From assembly GCA_037953745.1 (NCBI GenBank), contig JBAKBP010001589.1, positions 62,001-126,000 on the forward strand: a stretch of 64,000 nt of DNA. The letters run 5' to 3'. Every line of letters starts with the position of its first letter. Within the stretch, counting starts at the first letter, position 1. The position numbers and the translations under genes were made by a program. Positions 11,481-21,409 of the stretch are shown piece after piece. A model generated the notes under the pieces. It worked only from the letters and a program-made list of their open reading frames with translations. It was not told the origin of the DNA and did no database searches. The stretch comes from Lithodes maja. Lineage: Eukaryota > Arthropoda > Malacostraca > Decapoda > Lithodidae.

Positions 11481-12259
11481 AAATAACCACAAACACATAT
11501 CTACAGTAGGTCGCCCAGGAGAAGACCCAGAGACCCAGGTCTATTTTGGGTCTCCAGCAAGATTCCTAGGTCCCAGACCTGTTCCTAGACCCTTTATTTT
11601 ATTATATCTACAGTATTTTGATAATATCAATTGCTTGCCTTTGTGATATCCTTATTTTATTTGTACAGTACAGCCATGCTTTCGGTAACGTGCTGTTGAG
11701 TAACGCAAGTTTGTTCTTCCGCGGACGCACTATATGCGAAAGCTCTGAATAACACGGAACATTTTCAATCTCCCGCGGAATCGACTCGGACCGGTGGCGT
11801 CACACTCGTATCAGATCGACTTCCCGCCCTCCCTCCCAGTTTGTTTATCTCTGTCAGTCTGCATGTAAATATTCTGGGTGATTATAAGTACATCTCCCAC
11901 TGTTACGTTACTGTGATGCCTCCCCCATTAACTTATTGTATTTCTATGATGTGTACTTTATGGTATGTCTATGATGTGTGATGTGTACATTATGTCTCAA
12001 AAAAGGGAACTTTGGGACTTTGGATGGGATGAAATGGGTCAAAAAGGGGACTTTGGGATTTTGGCTGGGACGAAATGATTATTTCCCATAAGATATGTTA
12101 TTTCGGTACTGCGTTTCTTGGTAACTCTGTGCTGTGAAAGGACGAATTAACCGCGTTCCCGAGACTGACTATACAGTACTATAAATGTAGGTTATTTATA
12201 GGGTAGCAGTTGGTAGAGGTCATCTGTTTATGCTATGCTCTGACATCAGCTTCAACATT
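11481..12259. other. Unassigned region, possible decayed TA-flanked element
   Basis: Contains CAGTACAGCCATGCTTTCGGTAACG near 11666 and a loosely inverted counterpart near 12165 (GCGTTCCCGAGACTGACTATACAGTA). This could be the ends of a Tigger-like MITE, but the match is weak. AAAAAGGGGACTTTGGGA-like blocks near 12000 and 12040 are a local duplication, and a similar block occurs in the foldback element near 9752. No coding sequence. Confidence 0.3.
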
Positions 12260-13090
12260 ATTACTCATCTAGCCCCCCTTGCCAAATTACTCATCTAGCC
12301 CCCCTTGCCAAATTACTCATCTAGCCCCCCTTGCCAAATTACTCATCTAGCCCCCCTTGCCAAATTACTCATCTAGCCCCCCTTGCCAAATTACTCATCT
12401 AGCCCCCCTTGCCAAATTACTCATCTAGCCCCCCTTGCCAAATTACTCATCTAGCCCCCCTTGCCAAATTACTTATCTAGCCCCCCTTGCCAAATTACTC
12501 ATCTAGCCCCCCTTGCCAAATTACTCATCTAGCCCCCCATGCCAAATTACTCATCTAGCCCCCCTTGCCAAATTACTCATCTAGCCCCCCTTGCCAAATT
12601 ACTCATCTAGCCCCCCTTGCCAAATTACTCATCTAGCCCCCCTTGCCAAATTACTCATCTAGCCCCCCTTGCCAAATTACTCATCTAGCCCCCCATGCCA
12701 AATTACTCATCTAGCCCCCCTTGCCAAATTACTCATCTAGCCCCCTTGCCAAATTACTCATCTAGCCCCCCTTGCCAAATTACTCATCTAGCCCCCCTTG
12801 CCAAATTACTCATCTAGCCCCCCTTGCCAAATTACTCATCTAGCCCCCCTTGCCAAATTACTCATCTAGCCCCCCTTGCCAAATTACTCATCTAGCCCCC
12901 CTTGCCAAATTACTCATCTAGCCCCCCATGCCAAATTACTCATCTAGCCCCCCATGCCAAATTACTCATCTAGCCCCCCTTGCCAAATTACTCATCTAGC
13001 CCCCCATGCCAAATTACTCATCTAGCCCCCCATGCCAAATTACTCATCTAGCCCCCCTTGCCAAATTACTCATCTAGCCCCCCTTGCCAA
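12260..13090. repeat. Minisatellite: 26-bp unit, 32 copies
   Basis: The unit is ATTACTCATCTAGCCCCCC followed by TTGCCAA. The 831 bases equal 32 units of 26 minus one base; the missing base is one C in the unit near 12740. Units differ only by occasional T-to-A changes (CCATGCC variants near 12538, 12690, 12928, 12954, 13006 and 13032) and one ACTTATC variant near 12470. There are no spacers, so it is not a CRISPR array. It sits directly against the 5' truncation point of LINE-D. Confidence 0.95.
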
Positions 13091-13803
13091 ATGTTATCTA
13101 TTACAGCTTTATAACCATTTATGGATGCACAACCTACTGTATTTCCAGATTCTTGGAGACATGCTATTGTCATCCCAATAGCCAAACCTGGCAAAGATCC
13201 CAGCGTACCCGCCAATTATAGACCGATATCTCTCACGAGCTGCCTCTGTAAATTAATGGAAAAAATGGTTAACGCTAGACTTAATTAGTTTCTTCGGCAA
13301 CACTCGGTTCTCGCCCCTCTACAGTTTGGTTCCCAAAAGAACCGTTCTACCTTACACTCCCTTGCACTCATAGAAGCCCAAATCAGACAGGGATTTGATA
13401 ACAAACACATCACTGTTGCAGTCTTCTTTGATATACAAAAGGCCTATGATACTACATGGAGACATTTCATACTCCACTCACTCCATGATTGTGGTGCCCG
13501 CAGTCTTCTCCCATTATTCATCTCTAACTTCCTTACAGCCCGCACTTTCCAAACTCGTGTGGAGAATTCACATTCTGCCATTTTCCCTCTCCACAATGGA
13601 GTAGCCCAGGGTAGTGTTCTAAGTAGCGTGCTCTTTGCCATTACCATAAATTGTGTTATCCGCCAACTGTCACCAGGCGTCTGAGGATGCTTGTATGTCA
13701 ACGATTTTGTCATAATGCACCACCCGCACCCTTCGTCATGCTCAATGCATTCTCAACATCTCCATTCAGAAGGTTGTTGCTTGGGCTTCATCAGTCAGCT
13801 TCA

Positions 13804-14358
13804 AGTACATACATACATACATTGGTTTAACGTCATTTTTCCATTACATGCATTGTAACGGCCTTTCAGTAGTTGGAGTGTACTGTAGTACAGTAAAGTC
13901 CTGCCACAGCACTGCCCCACCAAGTCATCACTGTGGCTGATGTTGGTAATAGTGCTAACTGTGCCTCAGCAAGACTCAACAGAGTCCCCCTGCAGCACTT
14001 GCACCTGCAGCATCTGCAACCACACCAGCCTTAACAGTGTTACAAAAAGACAGCACCATAACAAGACTCTACTGTATATTAGGTAATTGTACTATAGAAC
14101 AATAAAGTCCTGCCCCAACACTGTTGTCGACACAGGTTTGGTGCCAAACGGCGCCCAGGTAAGACTCAGTCCCCTGTGGCACCTATTCGCACCCCACCAG
14201 CCTCGGCCATGCCATACCAAGACAGTGCTGAGATAAAGACTTTATTGTCTAGTAATGGCTGTTGGTCCACAAGTCTATAAATGTAGGTTATTTATAGGGT
14301 CGCCTTGTACGACACGCAGTAGGATGCGTGAGGCTTTTTTTTTTTTTTTTCCCCGGGG
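13804..14358. mobile_element. Unidentified insertion in LINE-D
   Basis: Begins with a TACA microsatellite and ends in a T-rich run (14335-14350) next to CCCCGGGGAGGGGGG. Coding sequence of LINE-D resumes directly after it. It contains repeated blocks AATAAAGTCCTGCC (near 14100, with a variant near 13893). At 14275 it has a 25-base stretch identical to 12181 (starting CTATAAATGTAGG). No coding sequence; it may be a SINE or several stacked fragments. Confidence 0.4.
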
Positions 14359-14594
14359 AGGGGGGTATTCCACAGAAAAGACTAAGGCAATTGTTTTTTT
14401 TCCGTGATAAGCGCTGGCTCTGCGACCAGACCATAGAACTCCGGATGGAAGATTCACTACTCTCTCTCCACCCGAGCGTTAAATTCCTAGGATTATTCTT
14501 TGATAAATACCTTAATAGGAAAGATCATATACATTATGTCAAATGTAAAGGCATGCGAGCTCTCGATCTCTTAAAAAGCTGTCTCACACCTGGG

Positions 14595-14863
14595 TGACCG
14601 AAGCCACTCCATGGCGGGGAGCTGAGGAGGGTGCGGAAACGCCCGGGAAACCAAAGCCCCACAGGGCCCTGGGTGGGGCTTTGGTTTCCCGGGCATTTCC
14701 GCACCCTCCTCAGCTCCCCGCCATGGAGTGGCTTCGGTCACCCAGGCTTTATTGTGGTAGGCAGGGAGGGTTTTGTGGTGGCGCTCGGTTATGGCCTTGG
14801 CCTTGCTCGGGGCCTTGGGGCTGTTCGGCCAGGCAGCCTGGGGAACGGCAACAACAACAACAA
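14595..14863 (+). mobile_element. LINE-A 3' end with inverted 5' part, forming a hairpin
   Basis: Flanked by a 7-bp direct repeat ACCTGGG (14588-14594 and 14864-14870); removing the insert and one repeat rejoins the LINE-D reading frame. The right part ends in CAACAACAACAA, the tail of LINE-A. The left part is an inverted copy: the arm at about 14592-14663 is the near-perfect reverse complement of 14673-14745. This fits a LINE insertion with 5' inversion. The same 3' end occurs at 20398 and 27743 on the other strand. Confidence 0.75.
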
Positions 14864-15032
14864 ACCTGGGGCGCTAGGCGTTCCACCATGTTAATGCTTT
14901 ACAAAACTGTTGTTCTATCTATCCTTGATTATGGCTGTCGTATTTATGGTGTGACTCGGACTCAGTCTTACGAACTTTGGATTCTGTCCATACACAAGGC
15001 ATACGACTTTGCACTGGAGGGAAGGTACAAGT

Positions 15033-16394
15033 GGGGTACCTCAGGGATCTGTGTTGGGACCACTAATGTTTGTCATGTTCATCAACGACTTACCTGAAGT
15101 TATAACAAATGGAAGTGAGATATATTTGTATGCAGATGACACCAAGCTATATAGAAGAGTGAGGAGTAAGGAAGACGTGGGTTTGATTCAAGGAGATGTG
15201 GAGTGCATGAAGGGATGGTCTGAACATTGGTTATTGCCTTATCATCCAAAAAAATGCAAGTACAGTAGGGGCTCACATAGAACGTGTTCGCATAGAACGA
15301 GTCGCTTATAGAACGCCGACCTAAAATATTGTTCCAAAATTTTCGTTAGGAACGAATGTGATCATATAGAACGATTTCGCCATCAAAGTAGGGCAAATCC
15401 GAGAGTTCTCATATAGAGCGCCGAAATATCGTACAAAACTTACAAAATATCGTATGCTCCTGACGGAAATTTACGCTTACAGCGAACATTGACCATATTG
15501 GGCCACCAAAATGCCGTGATCACATAGAACGAAATCACATAGAACGGCCTCGTTTATCGACCAATTTCTCGTTCTATGTGAGACCCTACTGTACATGCGG
15601 ATTGGGACAAACAAGACAGACAAGGTAGGATACAGTATGTATGAAACAATGGAGGAAGTGAGTGCAGAAAAGGATATAGGGGTAGTGATAGACAATAAGT
15701 TAAATTTCTCAGAACATTTAGCGGAGAAGATAAATAAAGCCAATAAAATTGTAGGGCTTTTAAGGAGGACATTTGTGTCACTGGATGAAGAAATCTTTAG
15801 GAATCTCTATACAGCGCTGGTTAGGCCGCACCTGGACTGGAATATGCGAACCAGGTGTGGGCTCCATATATGGTGAAAGATATAGAAGTGGTGGAGAAAG
15901 TGCAGAGGAGAGCTAGCAAGCTGGTACCAACTTTGAAGAACCTGGGCTATGAGCAGAGGTTGAGGACACTGGGACTCCCGACACTGGCATATAGGAGGAA
16001 GAGAGGGGATATGATCGAGAAATTTAAGATAGTGTCAAGAAAGTATCATGAGGATGTGTGTGAAGGTACCTTCTTGATGCGGGAGGGAACAAAAACGAGA
16101 GGACACTCTAAGAAAATTTGCAAGGAAAGAACTAAGCTTGAAAAGACAAAGAACTCTTTTTGTGATAGAGTGGTAAATGAGTGGAACGCACTGCCCCAGT
16201 ATGTAGTCGATTCCGAATCAGTCAAGAAGTTAGAAAGTAATCTTGATAAAGCATGGGGAAGACAAGAGTTGAAGTTGGATTACAAAGCGAAAATGCAGAA
16301 TAGTAAAAATGTTGCGTCTGCTGTCGCCGCCGCCAACACCGTGAACGACCGCAGCAGTGCAAGTACTGGTACTGAGCTGGATACACAGGCCTAG
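15033..16394 (+). pseudogene. RT of LINE-B copy 2, broken
   Basis: Begins at GVPQGSVLGPLMFVMFIND and shows the catalytic YLYADDTKLYR near 15127. Then it is split by the MITE, resumes at MRIGTNKTDKVGYSMYE, and has a short insertion near 15835 that shifts the frame (the two halves are 15595-15876 and 15855-16394). The C-terminal half carries QRRASKLVPTLKN and WNALPQYVV as in copy 1. Confidence 0.85.
15263..15591. mobile_element. 329-bp MITE with TA target duplication
   Basis: Terminal inverted repeats CAGTAGGGGCTCACATAGAA at left and CAGTAGGGTCTCACATAGAA (reverse of the right end). TA flanks both ends (15261-15262, 15592-15593). The uninterrupted LINE-B copy 3 shows the empty site GCAAGTACATGCGG near 38937. 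The core has many copies of CATAGAACG. Tc1/mariner-Tigger style, non-coding. Confidence 0.88.
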
Positions 16395-17160
16395 TTTGCC
16401 TTTACTGTAAGATTTCCGTTCTTCCCCGACCGTTTCCATCTTCGCCGAAAGTGGTGAACCCCCACTTTCCCTCCACAGAAACTTAGTTACAATGTGTCAT
16501 GCTCTGAAGATCCAGTTTAGTGACTCTCCCGTAGTTCTCTTGATGCCCTCTTGCCTATTCTCCCTCTTATGTCTTAGTGTCATCCATCCAGTACTCTCTC
16601 CATATGTTACGCACAAATGACGTGAGGGTGCAGCTCTGGTAGATACTAGCCCATGTTGGGATTCAGGGTAATGAAGACGCTAATAAAGCTGTGAAGGCTG
16701 CTGTTAACAAGACACTCCGACAGACTCATCTTGCTTTAGATAACTGGTCGTCTCTGATTAAGCCTTATATCCTTTCTTTGTGGGAGAGTCTCTGGGAGGC
16801 TCATCCCTGTACTAATGAACTTTGTGCCCTTAAACCTACTGTGCACCCCTGGCCCTCCTTTCAGTCTCATAGACGTGAAGAGGTACTGTTAACGAGACTC
16901 CGAATAGGTAATTCCCGTCTAACCCATGGTTACTTAATTAATGTCCACACCTCATGATCCATTCCCCGAGTGCATTACTAGTCATACTCCCCTTACTATT
17001 CGTCACATCTTTAGTAACTGCCCTGCTTATTCCCATAATCGTACTGCTCACTTTGGTAATAAATCCCTTGCCGACATTTTATCTGACTCTTCGAATTTAT
17101 CCTTGTACCCCATAATCCGGTATCTCCGCCATTTTAACCATTTAACCGCAATATGATTTA

Positions 17161-17676
17161 ATCCTTCGGGCCAGCCCTGTGAGAGTCTTGTTCTAGACTC
17201 AGTGGTCTGGTTAGACAAACTTGTAATTAACCCGGCAACGGCGAGATAGCTCTTAAGAAGTTTTACTGGGCAAGGACGGCAAAGCTCTTAAGAGGGAAGG
17301 CCTAAAAAAAAACATTTTAAACGGCCCCAGTAGCACTAAACATTTGTTTTTTTCTTTTCTTTTTTCCCCTAAACCTCATATCACTCCTCCACCCTCCCCC
17401 TTCAATTATCACCTATTTTCCCTGTTATTCCCTAATTCGTTGGTATATTTTTGTGCTAACATTAGCAAAATGTGTGGAGGATGTGCTTATGTGCCTAGCG
17501 GGTGTGTTACATGACCGAGAGGGTGGATGAGTATGCTCAGTCAGGCTTGAGGCCTCGTGAAGGGAGGGGTTGCCTCAATTTGCTCCATAATTCATGAATG
17601 GGCTGCTCCATGTATATTCGCGATTTTGACCAGAAAAATTATATTTCCACTTGTTTTATTGTTGTTACAGGTTACT
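17161..17676 (+). other. 3' untranslated region of LINE-D and spacer before DIRS-3
   Basis: Continues from the LINE-D stop codon with an A-rich run near 17306 and T-rich DNA near 17345. No other gene or repeat identified. Confidence 0.4.
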
Positions 17677-18865
17677 ATTTATTAGTGGCCTCTCCATCAT
17701 TGACGATTATGCCTATTACATAAGGCTACCTCTTCAAACGCCCATAAGCGCAGTTTGAAACTACCGCTGCAGAGCTCAGAGGAACCTTCATCATAAGCAC
17801 ACGCTAATGGTTCGTCTTTATGATTCTCACTACGAAAAAACTTCGTAACAAATGAAAAATAAAAATAAAATAAGAATAACTATTCATAAGCTTTCCATAT
17901 TCCGTGGATGTACTTTTGTGGATTCTTGGACCAGACGCTGGCTAGCGCATCTATCCACCTTCCTTGCTCTGCGTTCACCCCACCCGGACGTGTCCCCCAC
18001 AGTGCTCCGCTTTGATTCCCATTCTTGCGTCCCTAGTGAGTTTTTTCTCATTTGTTTACTCTGGGATGTCTTGAGTAAGGTTAGGATTAGCTTAGCAGGG
18101 GTGTTATGGGTGGTTTTCTCGCAGAACAAGTGTATTTTGGGTCGTTTTTGTTGGGGCGTCTATTTCGGACGGACCCTCGTGGCCGAGTTGAGGACGCTCT
18201 GAAACTGTTTTTCGTGTTTAGCCATCTTTAGTCCTAGCTGGTTAGGAGGCTGTAACTACGCGATGTCGGGCTTCTAGCTATCTTTCTGATGGAGTAGCCT
18301 ATGTTATTTGTACTGACGTTCCTGGTGTATTTTTCTTCACTTAGTGAAGTTCTTTCTGGGTCCCGAGTCAGTGTTACCCTTACCCGGGTGTTTTCTACGA
18401 TTTTGAGGTGGCGGCTGTTCCAGTTTTGGTGGGATGGAGTGCTTTTCGATGGTGTTTCGACGTCATTAAGTGTTTTTTCCGTTTTCACCAGGCCTAGCCA
18501 GCCACTCGTAGTTTTTTCACATATGCAAGTGTTTTCATTGTTTATTATAATAAAAATGTATTCATGTGCCATGTGTGTCCTGGATTAGTTGTGATTGGCT
18601 AATCCAGGAGCTTCGGACTGTGGGTCTGATTATGTTTATCAGACTGCATTCTGTTTGGTGTGGGTTGCCTTTCCGGCGGTTTTTCTCGATTGCTCCGAGA
18701 AAGCCGTTTTGTTTACCGAGTTTTAGTCAGGATGGCTAAAATAGGTAAGTTACCCCGGCGAGTTTGGTAGCTTGAGGGCTCATCAGAAACTGCGTTTTCT
18801 GTGGTCGAGCCTGTGATCAGGCTTCCTGTGTTATTCCCGGCGAGGTGGGCTCCACACATTTATCT

Positions 18866-19107
18866 AGCCGTCCGGCTGGCTCAGTTGATAGCGTGCCTGA
18901 TTCCCATCTTGAAGGTCTCGCGTTCAATCCCCGCTCAGATTGAAAAGTTTTTCTGGGATACAGCCGGCGGTTACCATCTCCCCATGAGCAAGGGGGATGG
19001 GTAATGGTCTCTGGTAGACTAAAGAAAGCCAAGCACTTGTGAATCCTCGAAGGAGGAGATACGGGCGCTATATAAGTAACCAGAAGATTATTATTATTAT
19101 TATTAGG
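18866..19107 (+). mobile_element. tRNA-derived SINE with ATT tail
   Basis: The head resembles a tRNA with an A-box-like GGCTCAGTTGATAGC and a B-box-like GCGTTCAATCCCC, about 35 bases apart. The body follows, and the 3' end is a run of ATT repeats (19088-19107). It sits in the DIRS-3 leader, which is why that leader cannot be aligned with DIRS-1 and DIRS-2 here. No clear target duplication was found. Confidence 0.75.
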
Positions 19108-19150
19108 TGATCATGCTGACACCTGTTGGATATGGTTTTCTCGGCTTTTC

Positions 19151-19987
19151 AAAGCCATTGAAACAATGCTGTCTGTTTGTTTGGTCTTTCCCTCCCGGCG
19201 ACCTTTTTACAAAGAGGTCTGGGGCAGGTACAATTGGTTTGACATTGCATATAAAACCCGGCGGTTGTACCTTCGGGTGGTTATATTAACGGATTTGCAA
19301 TTCGCAATAATTTGCCAAACAATTGATTGATACAATAGGGTATCACGGCCTTCAAGACGGCGATCTATGAGGGCTTCTGGGAGAAGCCGGATTAGAGATT
19401 AAGATAGGCTTAGACTTTTTATGGGATAAAAAGATGCCTGAATCTTACTAGTGTTTCAAGTGTAAAGGGATACTTGAAAGACTTCATCTTTAATAAAGAT
19501 ATGCTTCATCTTTATGAGGATTCAGAAGATATGCTTAAATCTTTTGGACAGATAAAGATATGCTGAAATCTTTAATAAGCCATTGAAACAATGCTATTTG
19601 TTTGTTTGGTCTTTCCCTCCCGGCGACCTTTTTACAGAGAGGTCTGGGGCAGGTACAATTGGTTTGACATTGCATATAAAACCTGGCGGTGGTTATATTA
19701 ACGGATTTGCAATTCGCGATAATTTGCCAAACATTGATTGATACAATAAGGTATCACGGCCTTCAAGACGGCGATCTATGAGGGCTTCTGGGAGAAGCCG
19801 GATTAGAGATTAAGATAGGCTTAGACCTTTTATGGGATAAAAAGATGCCTGAATCTTACTAGTGTTTCAAGTGTAAAGGGATACTTGAAAGACTTCATCT
19901 TTAATAAAGATGTGCTTCATCTTTATGAGGATTCAGAAGATATGCTTAAATCTTTTGGACAGGTAAAGATATGCTGAAATCTTTAAT
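19151..19987 (+). repeat. Tandem duplication of part of the DIRS-3 leader
   Basis: Two direct copies, 19151-19576 and 19577-19987, both starting AAGCCATTGAAACAATG and ending GATATGCTGAAATCTTTAA. They differ by scattered substitutions and a small deletion near 19685. Each holds the leader motif CTCCCGGCGACC and a run of AAAGATATGCTT-like repeats. DIRS-1 and DIRS-2 have their own, shorter leader repeat, so the duplication is specific to this copy or its lineage. Confidence 0.85.
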
Positions 19988-20181
19988 ATGAAACTAAAGG
20001 AAAACGAAAAGTAGTGGTGGAGTGCTACGGTTCGTTGACCGGCGGTTTTGTGGCACATGTTTTGTACCATTTTGGGGTAACCTTATTGTTGAACTCACTT
20101 TGTATTCGCCTTACCTCGCTGTATCACCGGCGGAGTTCCATATGCTGAGTATTGCAGGCAGAGTTGGCGGATAATACTTAA

Positions 20182-20905
20182 CTCCCTCAGACATATATGA
20201 CGCGATCGCGTCATATGGAACTTATAACCAAAAACTCATATGACGCAATCGCGTCATATGGACTTATCTCCATGCCTCTCCAATAAGTTTATGACGAGAT
20301 TTTGAGTCATATGAGCTCAGTAAGTCCGATAAGTTAGCTTACGATAAAACCGTTGGTGGCAACCTCAGCCTCCTCCGATAATTATAACGGCCGCAGTGTT
20401 GTTGTTGTTGTTGTTGTTCCCCAAGCTGCCTGGCCGAACAGCCCCAAGGCCCCGAGTAAGGCCAAGGCCATAAACGAGCGCCCCCACAGAACCCTCCCTG
20501 CCGACCACAATAAAGCCTGGGTGACCGAAGCCACTCCATGGCGGGGAGCTGAGAGGGTGCGTAAACGCCCGGGAAACCAAAGCCCCACCCAGGGCCCTGT
20601 GCCCCTCAGCAATTATGAAGAGAAAGTTGAGGGGCAAAGGAATAATGTGACGCTTTAGCTTCCAATCTTGGTAGATTGGGAGGTCAATCCACGGAAGAGA
20701 CGCAGTCACTTGAGATCTAGAAAATATATAAGTAAAAGGAACAGTCAGAGTAAGCTATGGGTATGGCAGAGATCACTCAGGTCTCACTCTGATAGACCAG
20801 CCCATCACCAGTGTAGTGTCGGCCGCAGTGTAGTGCGAGGCAGTGGCAATGATCCCGGGGCTCCCGCCTCCTCGGACTTATTGGAACATAATATGTCTGA
20901 AGGAG
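20182..20905. mobile_element. TTAA-flanked inverted-repeat element 1 (piggyBac-like, non-autonomous)
   Basis: Ends CTCCCTCAGACATAT and, inverted, CTCCTTCAGACATAT. TTAA lies on both sides (20178-20181, 20906-20909), and the uninterrupted LTR at 25730 shows the empty site ACTTAATTCATT. The left subterminal region has repeated palindromes including TATGACGCGATCGCGTCATA at 20197. No transposase. It carries a LINE-A fragment. Confidence 0.85.
20398..20612 (-). mobile_element. LINE-A 3' end fragment inside the TTAA element
   Basis: Read on the minus strand it ends in an AAC microsatellite (the GTTGTT run, 20398-20416 on plus). A frame ending LGLFGQAAWG directly before the tail corresponds to the C-terminal end of LINE-A at 27743. 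It also matches 14673-14863. Confidence 0.7.
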
Positions 20906-21409
20906 TTAATTCATTATCCAGGGCGGGGTGAACAGATTATATTCCAGTGCACTAATAAGCTTTGAGTGCTGACTCATTTCTTGCTGCCTGGCCAGGACTT
21001 GACTCCACTGTCAGCACTTCCATCCGCTATCGTTACTCACGGTCAACTGTCTTCCGACGCCATGACTCAGTTACTCATCGCGTCACAATATCGACGCTCC
21101 ATATACGCACTAGTTTCCGTGCCCCACTTGAATTCATTTGTTTTTTTATCTTGATTTCCTTTTCCGATTATGTATCTTTTAGGCAATATATATTGTATTT
21201 ATTCCACATTATTCTTATTGTACTTTCCCACTTATGTTGTGTATTTTCTCACAACATAATTACTTAATACCCATTTATCTACTTATTCTTATTGTACTTT
21301 TTCCACTTATGTATCTTGTCATAACATATTCACTTTAATACCCAAGTTTCTGATTACTAAGACTACACATTCCCCTCTTTTTCTTTTCTTTTTTTTCTTT
21401 TTCTTTTCT

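Larger units (their letters stand above)
15016..16411 (+). mobile_element. LINE-B copy 2: CR1-like LINE, 5' truncated
   Basis: Starts abruptly within RT at GGAGGGAAGGTACAAGTGG and ends with the tail TTTACTGTAAG. It matches copies 1 and 3 in order and content. It carries a TA-flanked MITE at 15263-15591 and is itself inserted in LINE-D. Confidence 0.85.
13140..17156 (+). pseudogene. Reverse transcriptase/RNase H of LINE-D
   Basis: The RT start gives WRHAIVIPIAKPGKDPSVPA and NYRPISLTSCLCKLMEKMV, then FFDIQKAYDTTW (the first catalytic Asp) and NGVAQGSVLSSVLFAITIN. The second catalytic motif reads YVNDF, so the first Asp of the usual YVDD is changed to Asn and the enzyme is dead. After the insertions, LYKTVVLSILDYGCRIYG continues the RT thumb. 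The C-terminal piece includes AHVGIQGNEDANKAVKAA (RNase H-like) and HRREEVLLTRLRIGNSRLTH. Several stops and frameshifts are present. Confidence 0.8.
13091..17160 (+). mobile_element. LINE-D: Jockey-like non-LTR retrotransposon, degenerate, with nested insertions
   Basis: Coding pieces in order on the plus strand: RT (about 13140-13800), RT continuation (14359-14587), thumb region (14871-15015), RNase H and C-terminal part (about 16640-17156). Between them lie an unidentified insertion (13804-14358), the LINE-A end with 7-bp target duplication (14595-14863) and LINE-B copy 2 (15016-16411). The element is 5' truncated at the minisatellite. Confidence 0.8.
20087..21367 (-). repeat. 3' LTR of the copia element, interrupted by a TTAA element
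   Basis: Matches 25643-26207 from TGTTGAACTC to GATTACTAAGACTA-CA. Removing the 724-bp insertion and one TTAA leaves about 553 bp; the 12-bp difference from the other LTR is a single gap near 21080. LTR identity is otherwise high, so the copia insertion is not ancient. Confidence 0.92.

Noticed and set aside
12260..13090. Regular direct repeats that might suggest a CRISPR array
   Set aside because: Units are contiguous with no unique spacers, and the DNA is eukaryotic.
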